This document shows positions 26,269 through 34,963 of a stretch of DNA of 64,000 nucleotides, in pieces; position 1 is the first letter of the stretch, and every line of letters begins with the position of its first letter. The position numbers and the translations under genes were made by a program. Source of the DNA: Sporomusa ovata DSM 2662 (lineage in GTDB: Bacteria; Bacillota; Negativicutes; Sporomusales; Sporomusaceae); the NCBI RefSeq assembly GCF_000445445.1, contig NZ_ASXP01000003.1, forward strand, positions 1-64,000, given 5' to 3'. The notes beneath the pieces were generated by a model. The model was not told where the DNA came from. It ran no database searches and saw nothing but the letters and a program-made list of their open reading frames with translations.

Positions 26269-27768
26269 GAGACTGTTTAAGTAAGTGTGTAAATGGTAAT
26301 AATCCCCATAAAGGAGATGTTACAATATGCACGAACGCGAACAAGAATTGGTAGGCCTGTTATCCAAGCAATGTACAAACATGGAGGATGTTCACAAGCT
26401 GCTTAAATCGCTGTTTAAAAGTACGCTTGAAGAGATGCTTGAAGCAGAGATGGACGAACACCTTGGTTACCAAAAACATGATTTGTCGGGGAATAACAGT
26501 GGAAACAGCCGGAACGGCTATGGGAAAAAGACCCTACAAACCGAGCTTGGTGAAACTGAATTACGTGTCCCTCGAGACCGAAACGGCACATTTGACCCTC
26601 AAGTGGTAGAGAAACGACAGACAAAATCGGAGGATTTAGAAGGCCGAATTATCGCTATGTATGCGAAAGGGATGTCGAACCGTGACATTGAAGACCATCT
26701 GCGTGATATCTACGGAGTAGAAGCGTCGGCCAGTCTTATCAGCCGGATCACCGACAAAATCATGCCAGCGGTACAGGAATGGCAGGTCAGACCCTTGGAT
26801 GGCCTCTACCCTATCGTATTTTTGGATGGCATCGTGTTCAAAGTACGAAAAGATGCCAAGATTATCAACAAGTGTGTCTATTCGGTGTTAGGTATCAACA
26901 TGGATGGCAGAAAAGAGATCCTGGGCATATGGATGTCGGAAAACGAGAGCGCCTCTTTCTGGCTGACCATCTGTAATGAGTTGAAAAATCGGGGCGTGCA
27001 GGACATTTTGATAGCCTGCCGGGACAATTTGAGCGGTTTTTCGGATGCGATAGCCACGGTTTTCCCAAAAACAGAGCAGCAGCTTTGTGTCATTCATCAA
27101 ATCCGCAACTCCACAAAATATGTGCCGTACAAGGACATTAAGGCGGTTATGGCCGATCTGAAGCTTGTCTATGGAGCGTTATCTTTAGATGATGCCGAGT
27201 ACCGGTTAGAGGAATTTGGCGAGAAATGGGGCAAGAAATATCCTCAGATTGTAAAGTCCTGGGAGGCAAATTGGACAGAGCTTTCCACCTATTTTAAGTA
27301 TCCAGAAGAAGATCGGCGACTCATTTATACCACCAATGCAGTGGAGGGGTTTCATCGGATGCTGCGCAAATATACCAAGACCAAGACGATCTACCCTACC
27401 GATGATGCTGTCAAAAAGTCAGTTTTCCTGTCGATACACGAAATTACCAAAAAGTGGAGTATGCCAGTTCGTGATTGGGGAATTATAATAGGGCAACTCA
27501 TGATATTTTTCGATGGCAGGTTCCAGCGATCGCTTAGTGCTTAATCACGGGGGCTCAGCCCCCGAACCCCCGAGGTTTATCGCTTTTGTTTTCCAAGGCG
27601 GCTATCAGAAAGGCGACGCTCTCGTGAGCATCGCCGCCTCGCCTAACCTCATACGCCGCTCGGGTCGCACCTCTGCGTTGCCCTATCCTGCATATGAGTA
27701 AAAGCATGAGTTAGCTTACCCAATAATCTGGATGATTATTCCATTTACACAGTTTGCGAAACACTCCC
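26269..27768 (+). mobile_element. IS256-family insertion sequence, complete
   Basis: A 1500-bp element. Imperfect terminal inverted repeats run inward from both ends: the left end has GACTGTTTAAG...GTGTGTAAATGG and the right end, reverse complemented, has GAGTGTTTCGC...CTGTGTAAATGG (20 of 26 match). It is flanked by an 8-bp direct repeat CTCTTCTT at 26261-26268 and 27769-27776, the size expected for IS256. One intact transposase. The 220 bp after the transposase is GC-richer and contains a GGGGGCT/AGCCCCC hairpin. Confidence 0.92.
26327..27544 (+). CDS. IS256-family transposase
   Basis: 405 residues, full length and uninterrupted. Mutator/IS256 family features: EEMLEAEMDEHLGYQKHD at the N terminus, SGNSRNGYGKKT, LRVPRDRNGTFDPQVV, then the DDE catalytic core with PIVFLDGIVFKVR (first Asp), LIACRDNLSGFSDAI (second Asp) and NAVEGFHRMLRK (Glu). 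The start ATG at 26327 has AAGGAG upstream. The intact frame and retained target duplication suggest a recent insertion. It is transcribed away from the secreted protein gene at 25749. Confidence 0.97.
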   Translation: MHEREQELVGLLSKQCTNMEDVHKLLKSLFKSTLEEMLEAEMDEHLGYQKHDLSGNNSGNSRNGYGKKTLQTELGETELRVPRDRNGTFDPQVVEKRQTKSEDLEGRIIAMYAKGMSNRDIEDHLRDIYGVEASASLISRITDKIMPAVQEWQVRPLDGLYPIVFLDGIVFKVRKDAKIINKCVYSVLGINMDGRKEILGIWMSENESASFWLTICNELKNRGVQDILIACRDNLSGFSDAIATVFPKTEQQLCVIHQIRNSTKYVPYKDIKAVMADLKLVYGALSLDDAEYRLEEFGEKWGKKYPQIVKSWEANWTELSTYFKYPEEDRRLIYTTNAVEGFHRMLRKYTKTKTIYPTDDAVKKSVFLSIHEITKKWSMPVRDWGIIIGQLMIFFDGRFQRSLSA

Positions 27769-27776
27769 CTCTTCTT

Positions 27777-28336
27777 TGATATTTTAAACTGAATTTTTTA
27801 AGAATTACACTAAAACTATGGTGAACTACTATTCATATTTTTTTCACCCTCTTTAACAAGTAGTGTATTCTCACAAACTCAAAGCCAATGAATTTACTGA
27901 CCTCATCACGAGGTCCTTTTATTTTACCTCCCCTTGTCCCCCTCTTTTGCAATCATAAGCATTCTCATTTTATGTCGTTGCACACTTTCCCTTTTCATTT
28001 TCTTGTCACTCCTATTCCTGATAAAACAATATTCAGATTATCAAAACGACCGCAATCGCACTCGGACTATATCGACCTGCAAATTTAGTTATGCTGTAAA
28101 AAACAAAATAATGTCGGTACAACTACCAAACATAATGAGTATTTCTACCATAAAGTTACTTTTGAAATTATTAATATATTATTAATTCTATGGAAAACCA
28201 TAAATTCCCTTTATAAATCATACAATTATGTATAAAAAATCCATTTTATTAACCTTTCCATCTGAATAAATAACAAAATATAGGCTTACTACCCTTCGAT
28301 GTCCGAAGATAGCAAACCTACATATTACTAATCCAG
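27777..28336. other. Intergenic, AT-rich, no gene seen
   Basis: 560 bp between the IS256 element and the next terminator. No frame has a ribosome binding site or protein-like composition. The part adjoining the IS is the original upstream region of the secreted gene at 25749, and probably holds its displaced promoter. Confidence 0.6.
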
Positions 28337-28380
28337 AAAGGCCGGCCACTGTAATCTATTTCACAGTGGCCGGCCTTTTG
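28336..28380. terminator. Strong bidirectional terminator-like hairpin
   Basis: AAAGGCCGGCCACTGT and ACAGTGGCCGGCCTTT pair perfectly over 16 bp with T-rich flank. It lies in an otherwise empty region, so it may be the remnant of a lost gene. Confidence 0.8.
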
Positions 28381-28518
28381 TCCTTAATTAACCTACCTAA
28401 AACTACATCTAACTTATCCCTGAATCTTTACAGAATTATAATTGTATACCTCTTTGGCCTTCCAGCTTTGCCAAACATCTCCCGGCGGGCTTATGGTAAA
28501 TATCACATTGGGTAAGCA

Positions 28519-28973
28519 CAGGGACGGTTCTTTTGCTCCTATGCCTTAAGTACCAAGCTCTGACTAATACCTGCTACTCTTGCTATTTGCCGTTGTGTTG
28601 CCCCTCTATATTTTTAATTTGCTGTATTATTTTATCTCGGCTAGCTTTTTCCATTGATTGCGATGCTCCTAGTGATTGTCCATTTAAAATAGCTTGTATT
28701 TTTTTGTATAAACATTCATCACTTATCTTTTTGTATCAAGAACTCTTTCATCACTATCTTGTTTTTCGAACTCTTGCCATCTTTGCAAGGCTATCTCTTC
28801 ATTCTTGGCAATCCTCCTCTTCATGAAATATATCCTGCCGGTTAATCCCCTCACCATTACATGATAGATACCGCTACTGCTTTTCTTTCTTGCGCTCCTT
28901 GGCATCAATTATCACTCCATTATCTTTTTCCTTCATTTTACCATCAAAAAAGAAGCGAAGGAACCGTCCCGTT
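28519..28973. repeat. Inverted GGGACGGTTC repeat pair flanking a transposase remnant
   Basis: GGGACGGTTCTTTTGC (28521-28536) and its inverted partner GAAGGAACCGTCCCG (28957-28971) bracket the broken Y1 transposase gene. Such GGGACGGTTC sequences commonly flank REP-associated transposases in Firmicutes. Confidence 0.65.
28539..28905 (-). pseudogene. Remnant of a REP-associated / IS200-like (Y1) transposase
   Basis: The start is typical: MPRSARKKSSSGIYHVMVRG, as in RAYT proteins. After about 35 residues the catalytic middle is missing and the text passes to a C-terminal part (ISDECLYKKIQAILNG), then, in yet another frame, to ATQRQIARVAGISQSLVLKA and a stop, the usual helix-turn-helix end of this family. 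At least two frameshifts (near 28725 and 28615) and a large internal deletion make it non-functional. Full-length relatives have about 230-260 residues. Confidence 0.8.
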
Positions 28974-28999
28974 GCTCCCTTTAATACCTACGAAAAATC

Positions 29000-29182
29000 T
29001 CACTTTATTCCCTTAACCAAGATAACACCTGCAATAATTATCAGACCAGCAGCAACACTGGAGCCAGCAGCAATTAATAGCACCAGCCTGTTTTGCTGCT
29101 TAATGCCATAAAAAATACCTGCTAACCCTACTAACAAATACAGTGCACAAAAATCCAAGCTTGTAACTAAACTTAAATCCAT
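29000..29182 (-). CDS. Small membrane protein, two helices
   Basis: 60 residues consisting almost wholly of two hydrophobic helices (CALYLLVGLAGIFYGI and LVLLIAAGSSVAAGLIIIAGVIL) joined by KQQNR, with a KGIK end. AAGGAG lies 9 bases upstream of the ATG ending at 29182. No family recognised. It follows the CAP-domain gene by 32 bp on the same strand. Confidence 0.6.
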   Translation of the reverse strand: MDLSLVTSLDFCALYLLVGLAGIFYGIKQQNRLVLLIAAGSSVAAGLIIIAGVILVKGIK

Positions 29183-29213
29183 GCCAAACTGCTCCTTGTC
29201 TTAAGCTGTTAAC

Positions 29214-30012
29214 TTAATAACCAGCAAATACTTGCACCCCATACAGAGAACCATTTTCTCCGGGATATAGACCTAAGCCGACATGGGTGTAACTGGTATT
29301 AAGAATATTGGCACGGTGTCCCGGGCTATTCATCCAGGCCTCTTCCAATTTCTTAACAGAATAATTGTAGCCAATATTTTCACCAGCTGACCGATAGGTA
29401 ATTCCATTCGCCTTGAGACGGTCAAAAGGCGATTGTCCCTGGAGATTAGTATGATTAAAATACGGTTCAATTACGATGTTGTTTCCTGATTTTAGCCAAT
29501 TCAGCACCATTACCCGAATAAGCATAACTATATATATTCTTTTCGTTTGGATTATCCCCGGTCTGGCCTTGATGCATGTTGATCAAGTTAACTGTTGCTT
29601 GCTTATAAATATTGGCTTTTGCTAATAAACTTGCACTTGCGGCACCTGTACCAAAGTTTCTGTGCTTAGGCTCCGCATTCGTATCAGACCAGTTGAGCCA
29701 GGCCACAGAACCGGCAGCTGCGGCAACCTGCTCATAAGCCGCTGTATAAGTGTCAATACGGGCTTTATCCTCATCAAACTGATATTGCTGCTTAATGACC
29801 GCAGCGGCATTGTTCATTTCTGCTTGCCAGGCCTGCATATACTTTTCCGCTACGTAATTCAGCTCTGGTGTAGCTGTCGCCTGAGTAAAATCCTTGTCAA
29901 ATGCCTGGTCAATGGGATTATCTGAATTCTCCATTGCCATACCCGTGTTAGTAACGCTCGCTACCAATAAGAAAAGTAGCCCCATTAAAACCACTATTTG
30001 TTTTCTTATCAT
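29214..30012 (-). pseudogene. Secreted CAP/SCP-domain protein with a frameshift
   Basis: Two overlapping frames together make one YkwD-like protein. Frame one (start ending at 30012) has a signal peptide, an approximately 100-residue helical spacer and the beginning of a CAP domain (ATVNLINMHQGQTG). Frame two supplies the rest: PYFNHTNLQGQSPFDRL, SAGENIGYNYS, and HRANILNTSYTHVGLG. The switch maps to the four-T run at 29490-29493 (AAAA on the coding strand); removing one base restores AKSGNNIVIEPYFNHTN. So either the gene is broken, or the base is a sequence error, or a frameshift is used. CAP proteins of this kind are secreted and often spore- or wall-associated in Firmicutes. Confidence 0.8.
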
Positions 30013-30035
30013 TTTCTACGCTCCCTCAGGCTAAA

Positions 30036-30212
30036 TTAATCGGCAATATGAAACTTGGTTAAGAAGCTTTGCAAATTATTCCTGGCTTCTTGATAGCTTT
30101 TCTCTTTTTCGGCGACCTCTGTCTGACTGACCTTGCCGGCGGCATTTTGTTCAAGTGCCAATTCATATTCTAGCTTGCGGATCTCTCCCTCTGCACCATC
30201 ACCTGATCTCAT
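30036..30212 (-). CDS. 58-residue coiled-coil ORF coupled to DUF2442
   Basis: This short frame starts at the ATG ending at 30212, overlapping the DUF2442 stop in ATGA, the usual sign of translational coupling. The peptide is MRSGDGAEGEIRKLEYE... ending TKFHIAD. It is highly charged with heptad-like hydrophobic spacing (residues 10-50), suggesting one long helix or coiled coil. It is not recognised as a known family. The exact overlap and protein-like composition support a real gene. Confidence 0.65.
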   Translation of the reverse strand: MRSGDGAEGEIRKLEYELALEQNAAGKVSQTEVAEKEKSYQEARNNLQSFLTKFHIAD

Positions 30213-30439
30213 GTTGCAACAATCTCTATAATTTCGCTAATTGCGATTGCTATTCCGCCAGGCCAGTATATCGATTTCCCATCGGTCTTCACCGCTTGAA
30301 ACACCTGCTCATCTCTAAGCTCAGAAAACCGGGCAGTATACAGTTTTTGTTTCATATCCAGCATCACCAAGTGGTTGTTATCAAAGCGAACTGCAACCAG
30401 ATAATCCTTATCAAACGTTACTTCGGTGATTTTCCCCAT
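30209..30439 (-). CDS. DUF2442 protein
   Basis: 76 residues matching DUF2442: the N-terminal ITEVTFDKDYLVAVRFDNNHLVMLDM, then the short segment ARFSELRD, VFQAVKTDGKSIYWPGG and AISEIIE. DUF2442 proteins are small and often sit beside DUF4160 proteins, where a toxin-antitoxin role has been proposed. Here the downstream partner is instead the 58-residue coiled-coil ORF, with a 4-bp overlap. GTGAGGTG precedes the ATG ending at 30439. Confidence 0.88.
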   Translation of the reverse strand: MGKITEVTFDKDYLVAVRFDNNHLVMLDMKQKLYTARFSELRDEQVFQAVKTDGKSIYWPGGIAIAISEIIEIVAT

Positions 30440-30531
30440 AAATTCACCTCACTTTAAAGAAGAAGCAATCTACTTTAATAATAAAATGAATTTGCCACCA
30501 GCGATACTATCCGAAAGTATACTCTTTTCCA

Positions 30532-33021
30532 TCATTCAGCCTTGTATTCAATTATTATCCTGGTCAGAGCCGTCCGACTGTTGATACCCAACTTGGCATA
30601 AATATTCTGCAGCGCTTTTTTTACCGTTACTTCAGCGATGTGCAATTTTGTTCCGATTGCCCGATTTGTCATGCCTGCTGTAATAAGCTCCGCAATAGTC
30701 CATTCCCGTTCGGTAAGCGGCAGCTTGCTGCCACCGCTGCTTAGTTCTGCCGCTATTGTATTTCTGTTTTTTTCAAATGGTAAAAATATCCCCCGTATCC
30801 TGTTGATTAATTCCGGGTAATGCCCAGCTGCTTCCACCTCGGCAAGTATAGCTGCCAGGTATTCCCCATTTTCCACAAAAGGCATTACGACCTGATCAGG
30901 AGCCGCAATAGCCAACGCTTTTTCGAGGGATAACCGCGCCTTTTCCTGATGCCCCAATTTAGACTTAGCAACTGCTTCATAGATATACGTATACACCAAT
31001 CCCAACAGATTGGGAAAAACGCTTGCATGACCGATAAATGTTTCGGCTAAGCCAATCAGTTTCAAATATTGACCACTGTTTAGCAATGCCTTGCCCCATA
31101 CAATATTGAAAAAGGCGTAACTGGGGAATAAGATTGATTGACCCTGTAAATCACCGTTTGCTATCCATGCCGGGACTTTTTTCGCCATATTGAGATAGGA
31201 GAAAATAAAGCCCTCACACATATCCCAGGTATGAAGATACTCGTATAGTCCCCGGTGTTTAATTTCCTCCCGCGTTTGCTGCAGGTGGTTCATCACATAG
31301 CCTAATTCCCCCTTGACTACCGCCAGTCGCAATTGGAGAAATAATGCACATAGTTCAATCGCTGTCTGGCTTTGTGACCGGGCGCTGTATAGCGCTTTAT
31401 GAAGCGAGATTTCCGCATTTTCAAAATCACCGATATAATAATACCGCTCAGCCTGCATTACCGACTCAGCACCCAATCCATGTCCGTCTGTTAACCGGCA
31501 GTAATGAGGTATGGCCTCTTTCATCTCCTGCACTTCCTGTTCGAGCTGTCCGCTTTCACGATAAAACATGTACAAGACGGACGGTGAACCAAAGGTCCAG
31601 GAACCCTTTTTATCAATGAACTCTGATGGTCCCTTTAGCAGACCGCTGGCCAACTGAATATGTTCATACATCCCGGTAATATGATTATATTTGGTAAAGA
31701 TGCACAGCAGTTCAAATTCGCCTGACAACTGATTTTTCTCATATTCCATTTCTCCTGACAAGGCTTCAATATATCTGCCAATTTCTTCGCACTGCCCGGC
31801 AAACAACTCCATTTCATTAAACGCAAACAGATTGATAGCATAAATCAGACAAGCTTGCACATGCTCTCTTTTTATCTCCACCGGGCAATCGCTGAAATAC
31901 TGGATAAGTTTTTCTTTATGCTCACTCCATATGCTGTTGCCTTTATCTATTTCAATAGCCGCTAACAGATTGTCGAAATCAGCAGCTTGATAGAAATAAT
32001 CCAAGGCATGAATACAGTCACCGGCATGTACATACCATTTCCCCGCCCGATTCCAGACAGCCTTTTTCTGTTCTAAACTCAGCCTGTTAAACATTTTCCG
32101 CAAGTAACTTGTAAAAATATTATGCATATAATAGGTTCCAGCAGCTTGGTCATACCGGATGAAAGCGTTATTGGCCGCTAACCGTCGCAGCAACCCCACG
32201 GCATCTTTCCGGCACCACATGTATTCAGCCTGCTCTAAGGTAAAGTTATCAAAAATGCAGATAGTCAGCAAAAATTCACGCGCTTCTGCTGAAATGCGCC
32301 GATAGACAACCTTTTCTATCAACTCATACAGGCTGACCTGGTGCTCAATTCGTCCATCCTGCAGATAACCAAGTAAACAAAGATATACCGCGCTAATCCA
32401 GCCTTCAGTATAAGAAACTAAAAAATCCACTTCTTCTGTATTGAGAATAACTCCACGCAGCCTGCAATACTCGACGATATCTTCCCGCGAAAGCACAAAA
32501 TGGCTCTTGTCAATTACCCAACAGTACCCTTTGAGGGCAAGCTCTGCTGTATTCTCACCAAAAACACTGCGAGATACGATTACGATATGCAGATTTGGAA
32601 TCTCGGCCCTGACCAGCAGTTCAAAAAATCGGTCGGCATCAGTAGATGACAGCAAATGGTAATCATCCACAACAAGCGTCGTTCTTGCTGGAAACTGTAT
32701 CCCCTCCACAATACCAACAGCCTCTTCCAAAAAAACGCTATTGCTGGGGACTCCCACTCCTGCAAGACTCGCTGCGGCATCAGGATTAAGCCATCTAAAA
32801 AGGCGGCAAAACCCATTCCAAAAAACAGTTAGTGAATCATCCAGCAACGTTTGCCACAATACCTCGGTCTGATTATTTTTTAAATGCTCCTTTACCGTGG
32901 TCGTTTTGCCATAGCCCATCGGCGCCTCCACCACAGTCAGCGGATATTCCCATATTTTATTCAGAGCCTCATTGATCGACTTACGCATGTAGATGGTCCT
33001 GGCATCAATTTTATTATACAT
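30532..33021 (-). CDS. MalT-like (LAL) LuxR-family ATP-dependent regulator
   Basis: 829 residues. Walker A is APMGYGKTT at residues 33-41 and the Walker B region is TLVVDDYHLL near 115-125, forming a STAND NTPase module. A long TPR-like helical middle follows (about 330-740), and the C-terminal 65 residues are a LuxR helix-turn-helix (LTEREWTIAELITAGMTNRA, then VTVKKALQNIYAKLGINSR). LAL proteins activate transcription after binding an inducer. Its start codon overlaps the end of the M24 peptidase gene by 8 bp, so the two are cotranscribed and the regulator may sense a substrate or product of the peptidase. The target is unknown. Confidence 0.93.
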   Translation of the reverse strand: MYNKIDARTIYMRKSINEALNKIWEYPLTVVEAPMGYGKTTTVKEHLKNNQTEVLWQTLLDDSLTVFWNGFCRLFRWLNPDAAASLAGVGVPSNSVFLEEAVGIVEGIQFPARTTLVVDDYHLLSSTDADRFFELLVRAEIPNLHIVIVSRSVFGENTAELALKGYCWVIDKSHFVLSREDIVEYCRLRGVILNTEEVDFLVSYTEGWISAVYLCLLGYLQDGRIEHQVSLYELIEKVVYRRISAEAREFLLTICIFDNFTLEQAEYMWCRKDAVGLLRRLAANNAFIRYDQAAGTYYMHNIFTSYLRKMFNRLSLEQKKAVWNRAGKWYVHAGDCIHALDYFYQAADFDNLLAAIEIDKGNSIWSEHKEKLIQYFSDCPVEIKREHVQACLIYAINLFAFNEMELFAGQCEEIGRYIEALSGEMEYEKNQLSGEFELLCIFTKYNHITGMYEHIQLASGLLKGPSEFIDKKGSWTFGSPSVLYMFYRESGQLEQEVQEMKEAIPHYCRLTDGHGLGAESVMQAERYYYIGDFENAEISLHKALYSARSQSQTAIELCALFLQLRLAVVKGELGYVMNHLQQTREEIKHRGLYEYLHTWDMCEGFIFSYLNMAKKVPAWIANGDLQGQSILFPSYAFFNIVWGKALLNSGQYLKLIGLAETFIGHASVFPNLLGLVYTYIYEAVAKSKLGHQEKARLSLEKALAIAAPDQVVMPFVENGEYLAAILAEVEAAGHYPELINRIRGIFLPFEKNRNTIAAELSSGGSKLPLTEREWTIAELITAGMTNRAIGTKLHIAEVTVKKALQNIYAKLGINSRTALTRIIIEYKAE

Positions 33022-34195
33022 ACGTAATAACCTGAGGAGTTATGCTCAAATATTGCGGACCGGTTTCGGTCATAACAAAACTATCTTCTATACCAATAGC
33101 CCCTTCAGGGAAAACAAACTTGGGTTCAAGTGCAAAAGTCATGCCTGGTACTATTGGCGTCTTCATTCCTTTTGCCAATATCGGCCATTCATCTAATTCC
33201 AGACCGATACCATGACCAACAAACTTGACCTGGTCTGGCTTATAGCCCATAAAATTGTCCTGATACCCCAGTTCTGCTGCCAATTTGACTGCCAGCAGAT
33301 AAGGTTCCTCAGCCAAAGTTCCAGGTTTACAGCTTTTTACTATTTCTGCCTCAATAAGTAAGGCATCTTCATAGGCTTTGACCAGTTTTGGGGACAGCTC
33401 ACCAATACAAAATATCCGGGTTTGGTCACCAGTATAACCCTTAACGATAGAAGAATAGTCAATATAAATAACCTCATTGCGGTTTATTTTTTTCCAACCA
33501 GCTCCTTGCGGCTGAGCAGCACTGGCACCCTGTCCACCCACTGGACCATCAAAATAATTGGGATAAAAGCCACTGCTGCCGGTACATATATTACCAAAGA
33601 AAAAATCCTGATTGAAGGCTCTCATCTTGCAAGGGCCCGCATAGCCGCGTTTTCGCATTTCAGCTTCAAATAAGGCCGCTAATTCCAGTTCTGACATTCC
33701 CGCGTGCAAAAAAGAAGGTACAGCTAAAAACGCCTGATCAATAACCGCTAAGGCATCGCGCATTAGCTCGATTTCAACCACTGATTTTACTGCACGGATG
33801 GCTTTGATAGCAGGTGAAATATCAATAAGCTCGGTAGCAGGAAAAATAGTTTGATAAGACTTATATAAGTTGAATGGTACTACATCTAATTCCAGTCCTA
33901 TTTTGCTAAAACTGTTATACCCATATGCCGCCAGAATTTCCGGGATTTGCTTTGGAGTCTTGATGGCGACAATATTTTTTAACGGTGACTCCTGCCGCCC
34001 ACGTGCTAGACTTTTTTTCACCATAAGAACCGGCTGGCCGCTGGCCGGGATATACAAATAGGAATTTTGCACTGTACCAGTAAAGTAGAATAGATCACTT
34101 TGCAGTAAAATAATAGCTCCGTCGGTGGCTTGTTCAATTAGTTTCTGCTGGAGGTTACAAATTCTGGACTCAATTTCTGTTGGCATTATTTCCAT
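33014..34195 (-). CDS. M24-family metallopeptidase (Xaa-Pro aminopeptidase/dipeptidase-like)
   Basis: 393 residues with an N-terminal creatinase-type domain (about 1-150) and a C-terminal pita-bread peptidase domain. Metal-binding positions of the M24 fold can be seen: YIDYSSIVKGYTGDQTR (two Asp), GHGIGLELDEWP (His), FALEPKFVFP (Glu) and GAIGIEDSFVMTE (Glu). It would cleave an Xaa-Pro bond or a related amide. GGAAG precedes the ATG ending at 34195. It overlaps the LAL regulator gene by 8 bp and leads the operon. Confidence 0.92.
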   Translation of the reverse strand: MEIMPTEIESRICNLQQKLIEQATDGAIILLQSDLFYFTGTVQNSYLYIPASGQPVLMVKKSLARGRQESPLKNIVAIKTPKQIPEILAAYGYNSFSKIGLELDVVPFNLYKSYQTIFPATELIDISPAIKAIRAVKSVVEIELMRDALAVIDQAFLAVPSFLHAGMSELELAALFEAEMRKRGYAGPCKMRAFNQDFFFGNICTGSSGFYPNYFDGPVGGQGASAAQPQGAGWKKINRNEVIYIDYSSIVKGYTGDQTRIFCIGELSPKLVKAYEDALLIEAEIVKSCKPGTLAEEPYLLAVKLAAELGYQDNFMGYKPDQVKFVGHGIGLELDEWPILAKGMKTPIVPGMTFALEPKFVFPEGAIGIEDSFVMTETGPQYLSITPQVITYV

Positions 34196-34392
34196 AATTA
34201 ACTTCCTTTCCTTTGCATTCTATGTAGTACAACGCATTAACACTTTGCAGGTAATAATTCTTTGGTAAACACAGTTCCCCCATGCTTACTATTCTATGCC
34301 TGCCCTTAACACCGGCATAGTAATTAATTCTCCTCCTGCTATCCATCTCCTCCCTCTGAGGAGGATTTACTACTACCTGGAGGGTCTTAAAT

Positions 34393-34429
34393 TAAACACC
34401 GCTTACCCCTTTACGGTAAACGGTGTTTA
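34393..34429 (-). terminator. Terminator after the 73-residue gene
   Basis: TAAACACCG and CGGTGTTTA pair, with inner TTAC/GTAA pairs, and a TTTAATTT tail on the minus strand, just beyond the stop codon at 34442. Confidence 0.7.
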
Positions 34430-34441
34430 ACCTGATAACTC

Positions 34442-34663
34442 TCATTTAAAGAACTGACCTTTGGCCAAGTTAAAAAACCATCCCCCTGGCACATCTATTT
34501 TAGCAAAATCAATCGTCATCTTAGTCTGGATGAGTTTATTATGCTCATCATACTCCCTGACTAGTACCTTTACGGCCTTTTCCGGTTGCACACGCTTGCC
34601 TTCCACATCCATATAGCTGACTTCTTTTCGAACACTAGTAAAGGATTGGCTTACGTTATCCAT
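34442..34663 (-). CDS. Small conserved-looking protein of unknown function
   Basis: 73 residues with GAGGAGGG ahead of the ATG ending at 34663 and a terminator behind, so it is a likely gene. Composition is charged in the first 50 residues (VRKEVSYMDVEGKRVQPEKAVKVLVREYDEHNK) and hydrophobic/aromatic at the end (GGWFFNLAKGQFFK). No signal peptide or family recognised. It has about 300 bp upstream with no other gene and is monocistronic. Confidence 0.65.
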   Translation of the reverse strand: MDNVSQSFTSVRKEVSYMDVEGKRVQPEKAVKVLVREYDEHNKLIQTKMTIDFAKIDVPGGWFFNLAKGQFFK

Positions 34664-34925
34664 AACTAACCCTCCTCGTCAGACTGTATTCATTTGAAGC
34701 TGACTTAGCGTCTAAGACTCCGCTAATAATTATTGGGGCGTATCTATTCCCGTTGTTTACTACAACTTAAGCACTTTTAGTACAAGAAACAACAAGCCTA
34801 CAAACTGATCCGTATTGGCAGTCACATACCATTTAACCGATTATACTTCACACTCCTTTTACATTGTTATATTCTCTAAATATTCAGTAATATTATAATT
34901 TTATTATAGCGCTTTAATAAAGAAG

Positions 34926-34951
34926 AAAAAATCCCCCAAATGGGGGATTTG
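34926..34951 (-). terminator. Terminator after the LuxR regulator
   Basis: AAATCCCCCA and TGGGGGATTT form a compact stem; on the minus strand a six-T run follows. Ends the metA-luxR unit. Confidence 0.85.
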
Positions 34952-34963
34952 CACAATTAACCC

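Noticed and set aside
27792..27806. CodY-like box upstream of the IS-displaced secreted gene
   Set aside because: AATTTTTTAAGAATT scores 12 of 15 but lies in very AT-rich sequence without a convincing promoter, so chance is likely.
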